From the NCBI RefSeq assembly GCF_000821305.1, contig NZ_CCXK01000015.1:64528-128527 (forward strand): 64,000 nucleotides of DNA, read 5' to 3'. Within the stretch, counting starts at the first letter, position 1. Every line of letters begins with the position of its first letter. The translations under genes and the position numbers were made by a program. Under the pieces are notes generated by a model. It made no database searches. It was not told the DNA's origin and was given only the letters and a program-made list of their open reading frames with translations. This document shows positions 1 through 8,260 of the stretch, in pieces. The DNA is from Clostridium culturomicium. Its GTDB lineage: Bacteria; Bacillota; Clostridia; Clostridiales; Clostridiaceae.

Positions 1-499
1 GAATAGCCTTATTTTTAGCTTCTATTAATTCATCTATAAATTCTTCAACAGCTTCTTCCTTAGCCTTTTTTTCTAACTGAGCTTCCATTGATTTTTCTAT
101 ATTTTCTTCCGATATTTCTTCTTGTTCATCTATCGGATTTTCTTTTTCTATAGCTTCATCTGTAATTTCTATATCTTGTGTACCTTTAGCAGCTTCATTA
201 ATTTTTACCTCAGCCTTCGCCTCAGCTTTCTTAGGAGCAATAAAACTTGCTAACTGATCATCAAGTCTTGGTATAACATGAGAAGTTCTCAGTCTTCCCA
301 AGGCTTCCGCTGCAGCTGTGCCAGCATCAACAGCTGCCTTAACCGCAGCCACATCTCCAGTTAATTTCACTACAGTAATAGCAGCATTTACTTTTTCAAG
401 GCCAATTAAAGTAACTCCGGCAGCCTTTAGTGCAGAATCTGCAGCTTCCACTGCTGCCAGATATCCATTAACCTCTATTAGACCTAAAGCTCTACTCAT
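1..499 (-). CDS. eutK: EutK/EutM-like BMC shell protein with C-terminal extension (partial, runs off left edge)
   Basis: Read on the minus strand from the ATG at 499. Residues 1-85 form a single BMC shell domain (starts MSRALGLIEVNGYLAAVEAA), close to the EutM/PduA hexamer fold. About 80 further residues rich in Ala, Glu and Lys follow and continue past base 1. EutM stops near residue 95, so this is an extended shell protein; EutK is the known extended type, but the final domain is outside the window. It would tile the ethanolamine microcompartment shell. It starts 15 nt after eutL, the last of the visible operon. The BMC assignment is firm; the EutK name is an inference from length and position. 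Confidence 0.85.
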   Translation of the reverse strand, partial: MSRALGLIEVNGYLAAVEAADSALKAAGVTLIGLEKVNAAITVVKLTGDVAAVKAAVDAGTAAAEALGRLRTSHVIPRLDDQLASFIAPKKAEAKAEVKINEAAKGTQDIEITDEAIEKENPIDEQEEISEENIEKSMEAQLEKKAKEEAVEEFIDELIEAKNKAI

Positions 500-514
500 A
501 TTATGCTCTGTCTA

Positions 515-1168
515 CTAATAGCTTTTTGGCTCTTGAGCAACTGATTTAACTGCTTCTGCAAAAGCATCACATGCTGCTTTACATGCTGATTGAGTACCAG
601 TAAGAAGTGCTCCAGCATAGTTAGTTTCTGTTGGTGGGGTAAAGAACTCCTTCATAACAACATCTGCTGCCTTCATTGCTGCATCTATTCCATAAATAGC
701 TTCCATTGGTGGGGCAACAAGATATGCAAGAGCTTCTCCTTCTTTAACTCCAGCAACTTTTGAAAGATAAGTTCCAGTTCTAGATACACAATGAGCATAA
801 TATGCTATTGAATTATCTTCATTTGCACTTACAAAATGAGCTCCTGTCTCTATAAATGCTGTAGCTGCATTTAATCCACTTCTAACCTCTGCTGGACTTG
901 GTCCTGACATTATTCCTATAACCTCTCCAGCAAGTTTAGTTGATGCATTAGCTGCGCCAGCATACATTGAACGAGCATAAACTACCTCTACCTCTGAAGC
1001 CTTTGTTGCTTCGTCAAGAGCAGTATAAGTAACATCATCACTATCAGCAGTAATTATTCCTATACATCTGTGCCCTTCAGGCAATTCTAATCTATTGCAC
1101 ATTTCTTGACTTAAATTTGAAATCATCTTTGATCCTAATACGGTTGCACGTAGTGGTTCATTAATCAC
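515..1168 (-). CDS. eutL: Ethanolamine microcompartment shell protein EutL
   Basis: 217 residues, the usual EutL length, with two tandem BMC domains (about 1-105 and 106-217). Family knowledge: EutL forms trimers with a gated pore in the shell of the ethanolamine microcompartment. Alanine- and glycine-rich segments such as SGPSPAEVRSGLNAATAFIE fit the fold. It lies 17 nt downstream of eutC and 15 nt upstream of the eutK-like gene on the same strand, so it is co-transcribed with the lyase. The start is the ATG at 1168, preceded by a GGGGG-containing ribosome site. Confidence 0.95.
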   Translation of the reverse strand: MINEPLRATVLGSKMISNLSQEMCNRLELPEGHRCIGIITADSDDVTYTALDEATKASEVEVVYARSMYAGAANASTKLAGEVIGIMSGPSPAEVRSGLNAATAFIETGAHFVSANEDNSIAYYAHCVSRTGTYLSKVAGVKEGEALAYLVAPPMEAIYGIDAAMKAADVVMKEFFTPPTETNYAGALLTGTQSACKAACDAFAEAVKSVAQEPKSY

Positions 1169-1185
1169 AATTAATACCCCCTAAA

Positions 1186-2073
1186 TTATATTTTTAAATT
1201 TATTCCAGATGCTTTCTTATCAAGCATTAACTTAATAAGTTCAGCTACGTGTGCTCCAGCTTCAACTGCTGTAGTACCACCCTTATGAATGTTGGAAATA
1301 ACTGTTCTATTAGCTTCTGGCATATTTGCAGTTGGTTTGTATGCTATATATGCACTCATTGATTCTGCAGTAACGAGGCCTGGTCTTTCCCCAACTAGGA
1401 TACATACAACTTCAGCCCCTGTTGCATCACCAATAGCGTCCATAGCTCCAACTCTCGCATGTTTAACAAATAATATATCTCCAATTTCAATTCCATACAT
1501 TTTTAAGCCCTGCTTAATTGCTGGAATTATCTCTTTAATATTAGCTTCTATAGCTGCTGAGCTTAATCCATCTCCAACAACTAAAAGTACCTTTTGTCCT
1601 GAGAATTTATCTTTTATAAATTTGGTAGTTTCTTCATCAAATCTTCTTCCAAGGTCAGGACGGGTTAAATATTCATCCTTATCATGGCACATTGTATTAA
1701 CTGGAATTAACCCATTGGCTTTAATAAAATCTTCATCAACATATGAGAAAACTGAGTCTTGCGCTGCAGCATGGTCTGCTCTAACTCTAAGCTGAGTTAT
1801 TGTTTTATATCTAGGTCCTGAACGACCGATACCGATTCTTGCAGGCGTTCTTTGTTTCATTTTTAGATATCCTTCTCTATCATGAGGATTTTCAACTAAA
1901 AGCTGTGTTTTTAAATCTATTTCAGTAATGTCTGGTATACATCCATTCTCATCAACTGAAGATGCTCCACTAACTTTATTGGTAACTTCATTAACAATGT
2001 TATTTACTCCAGCTTTCCCTATCATATCTACTAATAACTTTTCAACCATTGATTTTAATTCTTGTTCATTCAT
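1186..2073 (-). CDS. eutC: Ethanolamine ammonia-lyase small subunit
   Basis: 295 residues. With EutB it makes the adenosylcobalamin-dependent lyase that converts ethanolamine to acetaldehyde and ammonia inside the microcompartment. The conserved core GIGRSGPRYKTITQLRVRAD (about residues 81-100), which precedes HAAAQDSVFSYV, and the later VGDGLSSAAIEAN segment are characteristic of EutC. The first 60 residues are variable and probably helical; in the family this N-terminus helps target the enzyme to the compartment. It starts 12 nt after eutB with a GGGGG ribosome site (2080-2086). Confidence 0.96.
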   Translation of the reverse strand: MNEQELKSMVEKLLVDMIGKAGVNNIVNEVTNKVSGASSVDENGCIPDITEIDLKTQLLVENPHDREGYLKMKQRTPARIGIGRSGPRYKTITQLRVRADHAAAQDSVFSYVDEDFIKANGLIPVNTMCHDKDEYLTRPDLGRRFDEETTKFIKDKFSGQKVLLVVGDGLSSAAIEANIKEIIPAIKQGLKMYGIEIGDILFVKHARVGAMDAIGDATGAEVVCILVGERPGLVTAESMSAYIAYKPTANMPEANRTVISNIHKGGTTAVEAGAHVAELIKLMLDKKASGINLKI

Positions 2074-2085
2074 GATGAGACCCCC

Positions 2086-3450
2086 TTATCCTAAGAATAT
2101 TGAAGCGTCCCCAGCTTTGCTGGTTAACTTACCATTATCAACTATGCCAATCTTCTCCATCCAATCCTCAAACTCTTTGATTGGTCTTAAGCCTAAAAGT
2201 TCTCTAATTGTAGCAGTTTCATGATGTCCTGTAGTTTGATAGTTAAGCATAACATCGTCGCCATGAGGAATAGCCATAAAATATGTACATCCTGCTGTAG
2301 CAAGTAATACTGCTAAGTTTTCTATATCGTTTTGGTCTGCCTTCATATGGTTTGTATAACAAACATCAACTCCCATTGGAAGTCCTGTAAGTTTACCCAT
2401 GAAGTGATCTTCTAGACCTGCTCTTGTAACTTGTTTTCCATCATATAAATACTCTGGTCCTATAAAACCAACAACTGTGTTAACAAGGAATGGCTGGAAT
2501 CTCTTTGCAAAACCATAGCATCTAGCTTCCATTGTAACCTGATCTGCTCCATGGTGAGCATCTGAAGAAAGTTCTGACCCTTGACCTGTCTCAAAGTACA
2601 TTACGTTTGGTCCTGTAGCTGTACCTTGATGTAATGCAAGCTGTCTTGCTTCTTCTATTGTTGCAGCATTAAAACCAAAGGCTGTGTTTCCTTTTTCAGA
2701 ACCTGCTATTGATTGGAATATTAAATCCTCTGGTGCCCCTCTTCTGATAGCTTCCATCTGTGTTGTAACGTGTGCAAGTACACAGGTTTGAGTTGGTATT
2801 TTCCACTTTTGTTTGAACTCTTCAAATCTATTTAAAACTTTTATTACGCTTTCTACAGAGTCATCAACTGGATTTAATCCAAGAACTGCATCTCCCATTC
2901 CATAGCTTAAACCTTCCATTAAAGAAGCTGTTATACCATCTGGGTCATCAGTTGGATGATTAGGTTGTAATCTAACTGATAAAGTTCCTGGTAATCCTAT
3001 TGTTGTGTTGCAATGGGCTGTTACTTTAATTTTTTTAGCTCCATAAATTAAATCTAAGTTAGACATAATTTTTGCAACTGCAGCAACCATTTCAGAAGTA
3101 ATACCTCTTGAAATTCTTCTTATGTCTGAACCAGTGGTATTATCATCTAATATCCACTCTCTAAATTCAGAAACAGTCCAATTTTTAATCTCATTGTAGA
3201 TTTTTTCATTTACATCATCTTGAATAATTCTTGTAACCTCATCCTGCTCATAAGGCACTGCAGGGTTGTTTCTTAAATCAGCTAAAGTTAGGTTTGCAAG
3301 AACTACTTTGGCAGCTACTCTTTCCTCTGCTGACTGTGCTGCAATTCCGGCTAATTCATCTCCAGATTTCTTTTCATTTGCTCTTGCCATAACTTCTTTA
3401 ACTGAACTAAACTGATAAACTTTTCCGAATAATTTAGTTTTTAAAATCAT
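2086..3450 (-). CDS. eutB: Ethanolamine ammonia-lyase large subunit
   Basis: 454 residues, full length for EutB, the TIM-barrel catalytic subunit that binds ethanolamine and the B12 cofactor. Segments such as LNPVDDSVESVIKVLNRFEE, YFETGQGSELSSDAHHGADQ and the C-terminal PIKEFEDWMEKIGI match the family throughout with no visible disruption. It sits between eutA and eutC with gaps of 17 and 12 nt and a GGAGGAGG ribosome site at 3455-3462. Activity needs cobalamin adenosylation, but no EutT is in the window; it may lie beyond the left edge. Confidence 0.97.
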   Translation of the reverse strand: MILKTKLFGKVYQFSSVKEVMARANEKKSGDELAGIAAQSAEERVAAKVVLANLTLADLRNNPAVPYEQDEVTRIIQDDVNEKIYNEIKNWTVSEFREWILDDNTTGSDIRRISRGITSEMVAAVAKIMSNLDLIYGAKKIKVTAHCNTTIGLPGTLSVRLQPNHPTDDPDGITASLMEGLSYGMGDAVLGLNPVDDSVESVIKVLNRFEEFKQKWKIPTQTCVLAHVTTQMEAIRRGAPEDLIFQSIAGSEKGNTAFGFNAATIEEARQLALHQGTATGPNVMYFETGQGSELSSDAHHGADQVTMEARCYGFAKRFQPFLVNTVVGFIGPEYLYDGKQVTRAGLEDHFMGKLTGLPMGVDVCYTNHMKADQNDIENLAVLLATAGCTYFMAIPHGDDVMLNYQTTGHHETATIRELLGLRPIKEFEDWMEKIGIVDNGKLTSKAGDASIFLG

Positions 3451-3467
3451 GTTTATCCTCCTCCTGG

Positions 3468-4901
3468 TTAGTTAAATACTAATGTTTTTATAACTACAGG
3501 TAACACCTTACCTTCTGCTACAGGTTTCCCTATATCTATATAATCTCCATTCTCAACCTTAATACCATCTATACATACGATGTCCTTTTCATTAACGAGT
3601 ATGGAGTAAATAGCCTGCCCTAAGACCTTTGCCATATCAGTTTCAACAATAACGATAAGTGGCAGCTTTCGATCTAAAATTTCCTTTGCTCCCTCAACAA
3701 TACCTTTAGCCGTTTCCTGCACCTGTACAAAGGTTGGATTTTTACGTCCCTGAAGAGCTAATGCAACATTTTGAAGTTCATTTTCATACTTAAACCATCC
3801 AAGCTTATCGACCACGGCCTTTTTTAAAACTTCCGGACCATTTACTTCATCTTCCTCACTCAACTTTAAAATAGGAAGATTTTTAAGTGGAAAGTTTTCA
3901 TGAGTATAGGTAATGGTACTTCCGCTGATATCCATGGTGTGTGAGCCTGCACCTACCACAGTGGCACGTATGGTTTCTACTGAACGAATTAATTTTAACT
4001 TGGTACATAAATCAGAATGCTTAATTGCGTCTCCAAGCAAAATTCCAACATCTCCAAATTTAAAGTAATCATCTATTGGTTTATCGTTATACACGTAGTC
4101 TGCCACTCCACCTGAAAATGAAATACACTTAATTTCTTCTTTAAGCTCAATATTTTTATTGGTTATAATCCTATCTAAATTTGGAGTTGCAGGTGTTATT
4201 CCAACACTTTCTTCAAGAAGTCTAACCATTTCTTTAATAATTGGATTTAACATTTCTCTTGAAGCAATATACCCTTCTCTGATGTCTAAATTTTTATCTG
4301 CTATAAGCTTCTGAATCTTTGGAGCAATATAAATTATTTTATTAGTTCCAACTTCTAGCTTTATTAATCTTCCGCCAATATCTAAACATCCGGTCTCTTT
4401 AAGGTCTCCACGGTTAAACACCGCTAAATTAGTAGTTCCGCCTCCAATATCCAGGTTAACTACCACCGTAGAATGCTCCTCTGAATACAAATGAGCACCA
4501 GCACCCTTTGCTGCTATTATGCTCTCAAGATCTGGGCCTGCAGTAGCTACCACAAAATCTCCTGCAAAACCACTTAGTGTGTGTAAAACCTCATTGGCAT
4601 TTTCTTTTCTTGCTGTTTCTCCTGTAATAATTACTGCTCCGGTTTGAATGTCTTCTTTTTTTATTCCTGATTTCTCATATTCAAGAGTTACAATTTCTTT
4701 TACCTTTTCAGCATCAATTTCTGTCATTGATTTTAGTGGTGTAAAATGCACATCACTTCTGTAAATTACTTCCTTATCAACTATAGAAATTCTAGGAACA
4801 GTAAAACTTGAAGCTACATTTTCAATAATAAGTTTTGAAAATACCAGCTGCGTTGTACTAGTACCAATATCAATTCCCACACTTAATAATTCCTCTCTCA
4901 C
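3468..4901 (-). CDS. eutA: Ethanolamine ammonia-lyase reactivating factor EutA
   Basis: 477 residues of the actin/Hsp70-like ATPase fold. The two phosphate-binding loops are visible: VGIDIGTSTTQLVF at residues 8-21 and VNLDIGGGTTNLAVF at about 147-161. EutA is known to exchange inactivated cobalamin out of EutBC using ATP. It directly precedes eutB. In many Firmicutes the eutVW two-component genes lie between eutP and eutA; here eutA follows eutP after only 16 nt, so that regulator pair is absent from this position. Confidence 0.95.
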   Translation of the reverse strand: MREELLSVGIDIGTSTTQLVFSKLIIENVASSFTVPRISIVDKEVIYRSDVHFTPLKSMTEIDAEKVKEIVTLEYEKSGIKKEDIQTGAVIITGETARKENANEVLHTLSGFAGDFVVATAGPDLESIIAAKGAGAHLYSEEHSTVVVNLDIGGGTTNLAVFNRGDLKETGCLDIGGRLIKLEVGTNKIIYIAPKIQKLIADKNLDIREGYIASREMLNPIIKEMVRLLEESVGITPATPNLDRIITNKNIELKEEIKCISFSGGVADYVYNDKPIDDYFKFGDVGILLGDAIKHSDLCTKLKLIRSVETIRATVVGAGSHTMDISGSTITYTHENFPLKNLPILKLSEEDEVNGPEVLKKAVVDKLGWFKYENELQNVALALQGRKNPTFVQVQETAKGIVEGAKEILDRKLPLIVIVETDMAKVLGQAIYSILVNEKDIVCIDGIKVENGDYIDIGKPVAEGKVLPVVIKTLVFN

Positions 4902-4917
4902 AAGTTCACCTCCACCT

Positions 4918-5349
4918 TCAAGCGTTTAGATATGAAATCAATTCATCTATTCCTCTTCCAGCAAGAGTATCAATCTTAAACACTCTTCCTACTCCTGCCG
5001 CAATCAATATTTCCTCTGCTCTTTGGATTGCTCCTTCATCTTTAGCTGAATCAATCTTTGTAATAACACCAATAGTCTCCTTATCAAACATGGTTGCAAA
5101 GCCAGGAGCTAAATAAGATTCATCTTCGGTGCAGTCATAAACAAGAGCAATGATATCTGCATCTACAGCTGTAACTATAAGTGCTTTGTAATAAAACCTG
5201 TTTTCAAGATACTCGCCTGGAGTATCAATAGACTCATCATATACTTCAACTGACTGAGTTTTTTTATAATTTAACTCAATATCATGGAGCTTCTGGCAAA
5301 GAGTTGTTTTTCCACTTCCCGTCTTTCCTATGAATATTACCTTTTTCAT
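4918..5349 (-). CDS. eutP: EutP/PduV-family P-loop protein
   Basis: 143 residues. G-protein-like motifs are intact: Walker A GKTGSGKTT at residues 8-16, the switch region DTPGEY near 43-48 and TKID near 97-100. EutP is described as a nucleotide-binding acetate kinase-like or GTPase-like accessory protein of the ethanolamine operon; its exact role is less settled than that of the other Eut proteins. It lies 8 nt after eutS and 16 nt before eutA, clearly in the operon. Confidence 0.93.
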   Translation of the reverse strand: MKKVIFIGKTGSGKTTLCQKLHDIELNYKKTQSVEVYDESIDTPGEYLENRFYYKALIVTAVDADIIALVYDCTEDESYLAPGFATMFDKETIGVITKIDSAKDEGAIQRAEEILIAAGVGRVFKIDTLAGRGIDELISYLNA

Positions 5350-5357
5350 AGTGCCTC

Positions 5358-5705
5358 CTAAGTTCTTGTTATCTGTGTCAATGTAAAATTCAAGATATTT
5401 CCTAGTACTTGTATAACTTCATTTAATGCAGCCTCAACAGAACCCACATCTCCTGTTACTAATACTGAACCACTAAATCTATCTACAAATCCTAAAGTAA
5501 TTCCTGCAGCTTTAGTTGCCACATCAGCAGCTATGATTGAAGCCTCACTTGGAGTTATTGTAAGAATTCCAATAGCCTCTTTCTTTTCTGTAACAAGACC
5601 TAGTTTTTTATATAAATCAGCATTAGGACTAGCTATTACATGGGCAAGAGTTACTTGTTTACCTGGCACGAATTCTTGTATTATTCTTTGTTTATCCTCC
5701 ATCAT
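5358..5705 (-). CDS. eutS: BMC shell protein EutS
   Basis: 115 residues, a circularly permuted single-BMC-domain shell protein that forms the bent hexamer of the ethanolamine compartment. The start MEDKQRIIQEFVPGKQVTLA and the segment GILTITPSEASIIAADVATK are typical of EutS. Two ATGs are adjacent (5705 and 5702); the first is 9 nt from a strong GAGGAGG ribosome site, so it is preferred. The 174-nt gap from eutG contains half of the repeated hairpin element (5722-5761), which ends one base from that ribosome site. Confidence 0.95.
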   Translation of the reverse strand: MMEDKQRIIQEFVPGKQVTLAHVIASPNADLYKKLGLVTEKKEAIGILTITPSEASIIAADVATKAAGITLGFVDRFSGSVLVTGDVGSVEAALNEVIQVLGNILNFTLTQITRT

Positions 5706-5721
5706 AGCCTGTAACCTCCTC

Positions 5722-5761
5722 GAACTTACTCCACCGAACGCATGTGAGGCGGAGTTTCCTT
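5722..5761 (-). repeat. Intergenic hairpin repeat, copy H (first hairpin only), eutS leader
   Basis: Read on the minus strand this is AAGGAAACTCCGCC, a 12-nt loop, then GGTGGAGTAAGTTC. The stem ACTCCGCC/GGTGGAGT pairs fully with one G-U. It matches the first half of the repeat at 54152 almost base for base and is immediately followed by the eutS ribosome site. The second hairpin (CCAAATC/GATTTGG) is missing. Confidence 0.85.
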
Positions 5762-5878
5762 TAAAAATCTATTTTAGTTTTTCCTTATTTCTATCAACTA
5801 TTCTTAATTGCTTTTACTATCCAAAATTTAATAATAAAACTTTATATCTTTATTCATGTTGGATGTCTTTTTATAGGT

Positions 5879-7012
5879 TTAATCTTTAATTTTATTGATA
5901 ATCTCAACTACCTCAAGAGTCGTAGGTACCTTTGGATTGGTCGCTGTGCATGCATCCTGCAAAGCTAAATTAGCTATTTCTTCTTTTAATTTATTTACTT
6001 CATCCACTGATACACCACATGCCTTAAGATTTGTTGGCATCTCCATTTCTTTCTGCATCTTCTTTATCTCATTTATTAAACTTCTAACTCCCATTCTTGC
6101 ATTTGAAGCTGATAAACCTAACAACTTAGCTATATGTGCATATTTCTTAGCTGCTCTTGAAAACTCATTAGTATCATACCCTCTAATATCTGCATTAAAA
6201 TCAATGATATAAGGCAATAAAATTGAATTTGTTCTTCCATGTGGCACATGGAATTTTCCTCCTATAACATGAGCTATTCCATGGTTTAAACCTAGAGAAA
6301 CTGAATTAAATGCTATTCCTGCAAGACATGATGCATTGTGCATTTTTTCTCTTGCCTCCATATCCTTTCCATTCTTATAAGCTGGCATTAGATATTTAAA
6401 AGCAAGAACTAATGCTTTTTCAGCTAATGCATCTGTAAAATCATTAGCTTGTGTTGATACATACGCTTCAAGTGCATGAGTAATAACATCCATACCAGTA
6501 TCAGCAGTTATCTTTGCTGGCACACTCTTCACTAAATCCGGATCTAAAATTGCTACATCTGGAAGTAATTCATCGGATACTAATGGGTATTTGGTTCCCT
6601 TTTCATTGTCTGTAATAACTGCGAAGGAAGTTACTTCTGAACCTGTACCACTGGTTGTTGGTATAGCTATGAATTCTACATCCTTAATTGAGGTAATTTG
6701 TTTTGCAAAATCCTTCATTGCTTTTGCAGCATCAATTGCAGACCCTCCACCTAAGGCAATAATCACTTCCGGTGCAGACTTCTGCATTGCATCAATGCCC
6801 TTTACTACCAATTGAATTGGTGGGTCTGGTACAATGTCACTAAAAATTGTTACATTGTTTGATTGAAGCTTCTCTGTAATTACATTAATCATGCCAGAAC
6901 TCACCATAAAAGGATCGGTTACAATAAATACTTTTTTATTTTGAATCTGAGATAGTCTATCTAATGAGCCCTCTCCAAAATAAATGTGGGTTTTAATATA
7001 AAAATTCTCCAT
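5879..7012 (-). CDS. eutG: Iron-containing alcohol dehydrogenase, EutG-like
   Basis: 377 residues of the group III (Fe-dependent) alcohol dehydrogenase family. The NAD-binding GGGSAIDAAKAM and the TTSGTGSEVTSFAV motif are present, and the metal-binding histidines lie in LGLNHGIAHVIGGKFHVPHG. In this position it would reduce acetaldehyde to ethanol and recycle NAD for acetaldehyde dehydrogenase. It heads the visible eut cluster on the minus strand, with an AAAGGAG ribosome site just before the ATG at 7012. Related propanediol-oxidoreductase-like enzymes look similar, so the eut role rests on context. Confidence 0.85.
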   Translation of the reverse strand: MENFYIKTHIYFGEGSLDRLSQIQNKKVFIVTDPFMVSSGMINVITEKLQSNNVTIFSDIVPDPPIQLVVKGIDAMQKSAPEVIIALGGGSAIDAAKAMKDFAKQITSIKDVEFIAIPTTSGTGSEVTSFAVITDNEKGTKYPLVSDELLPDVAILDPDLVKSVPAKITADTGMDVITHALEAYVSTQANDFTDALAEKALVLAFKYLMPAYKNGKDMEAREKMHNASCLAGIAFNSVSLGLNHGIAHVIGGKFHVPHGRTNSILLPYIIDFNADIRGYDTNEFSRAAKKYAHIAKLLGLSASNARMGVRSLINEIKKMQKEMEMPTNLKACGVSVDEVNKLKEEIANLALQDACTATNPKVPTTLEVVEIINKIKD

Positions 7013-7110
7013 ACTAAACTCCTTTCTATAGCATTATACTTACATTAGTGTTCAAATTTTTACTTTAATTTATGCAAATAACTTTAATTTTTAAATTTAA
7101 AGCAAAATAA

Positions 7111-7143
7111 AAGGCTATCAGTAGTAACTGATAGCCCTTTATT
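7111..7143 (-). terminator. Terminator after msmK-type ATPase gene
   Basis: Perfect 10-bp stem GGCTATCAGT/ACTGATAGCC with a 4-nt loop, followed on the minus strand by TTTTATTTT. It ends the lacI-msmK unit and separates it from eutG. Confidence 0.9.
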
Positions 7144-7154
7144 TAAAATTTTAT

Positions 7155-8255
7155 TTATATACTTATATTTTGTTCTGTTTCAACATCAAATATATGGCTG
7201 TTCTCCATGTGGAACATGAAATCAACAGTACTTCCACTATTTAAATTTTTTGATGCACTTGAGTCTATTTTAGACACAATTTGTACGTCTCCAAGGTTAA
7301 AGTATACAAAAGATTCACTTCCCATATGCTCAAGTACATCCACAGTTCCTTTAATTGCTGATGTTGTTTCTCCAGCTTCTAGATTAATGTACTCTGGTCT
7401 AACACCTAAACATACTTTTTTACCTACATGACCTTTTACTTTTTCAGCTTTATCCTTTGGTAATACAAATTCATTGCTTCCAACCTTAACAGCAATTTTA
7501 TCACCTGATTTAATTAATTCCCCATCTAACATATTCATTGCTGGAGATCCAATAAATCCTGCAACAAATTTATTCTTTGGATAGTTATATAGGTTAAGTG
7601 GAGTGTCAACCTGCATTATTTTTCCGAAGTTCATAACACAAATTCTATCTCCCATTGTCATTGCTTCTGTTTGATCGTGAGTAACATATATCATTGTAGA
7701 TTTTAACTTTTGGTGTAACTGAGAAATCTGAACTCTCATATGAACTCTTAGTTTAGCATCTAAATTAGATAATGGTTCATCAAATAAGAATACTTCTGGA
7801 TTTCTAACAATAGCACGTCCAACTGCAACCCTTTGTCTTTGTCCTCCAGATAATTCCTTTGGTCTTCTATCTAATAACTCTTGTAAATCTAAAATTTCAG
7901 CTGCCTCTCTAACTTTCTTATCTATTTCATCCTTTGGAAGCTTTCTTATTTTTAAAGCAAATGCCATATTTTCATATACAGACATGTGAGGGTATAGTGC
8001 ATAGTTTTGGAATACCATTGCAATTCCTCTGTCCTTAGCATGTACGTCATTTACTACAGTATCACCAATAATAACTTCTCCACCTGATATTTCTTCAAGT
8101 CCTGCAATCATTCTAAGTGTTGTAGATTTAGCACATCCTGAAGGTCCAACTAGTACCATAAATTCACCGTCTTTAATCTCTAAGTCGATACCATGAACCG
8201 CCTTAAACCCGTTGTCATAAATCTTCTCAACTTTTCTTAATTCAACTTTTGCCAT
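7155..8255 (-). CDS. MsmK/UgpC-type sugar ABC transporter ATPase
   Basis: 366 residues: an ABC ATPase domain (about 1-235) followed by a C-terminal TOBE/OB regulatory domain, the layout of MsmX/MsmK/UgpC carbohydrate-importer ATPases. Visible motifs are Walker A VGPSGCAKSTTLRM, signature LSGGQRQRVAVGRA and Walker B VFLFDEPLSNLDAK. The Walker A loop has Ala where GxxxxGK has the last Gly, a substitution seen in other members of this group. No permease or binding protein is nearby, so it probably energises importers encoded elsewhere, as MsmX does. It follows the lacI gene by 5 nt and is probably co-transcribed with it. Confidence 0.93.
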   Translation of the reverse strand: MAKVELRKVEKIYDNGFKAVHGIDLEIKDGEFMVLVGPSGCAKSTTLRMIAGLEEISGGEVIIGDTVVNDVHAKDRGIAMVFQNYALYPHMSVYENMAFALKIRKLPKDEIDKKVREAAEILDLQELLDRRPKELSGGQRQRVAVGRAIVRNPEVFLFDEPLSNLDAKLRVHMRVQISQLHQKLKSTMIYVTHDQTEAMTMGDRICVMNFGKIMQVDTPLNLYNYPKNKFVAGFIGSPAMNMLDGELIKSGDKIAVKVGSNEFVLPKDKAEKVKGHVGKKVCLGVRPEYINLEAGETTSAIKGTVDVLEHMGSESFVYFNLGDVQIVSKIDSSASKNLNSGSTVDFMFHMENSHIFDVETEQNISI

Positions 8256-8260
8256 ATTAT

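Noticed and set aside
1289..1795. Plus-strand ORF of 168 codons
   Set aside because: Shadow of eutC on the opposite strand; no ribosome site, and the eutC frame is well conserved.
5706..5878. EutV-responsive dual-hairpin antiterminator before eutS
   Set aside because: The only clear hairpin here belongs to the repeat family and lacks a U-tract; no second hairpin with the expected loop residues was found.
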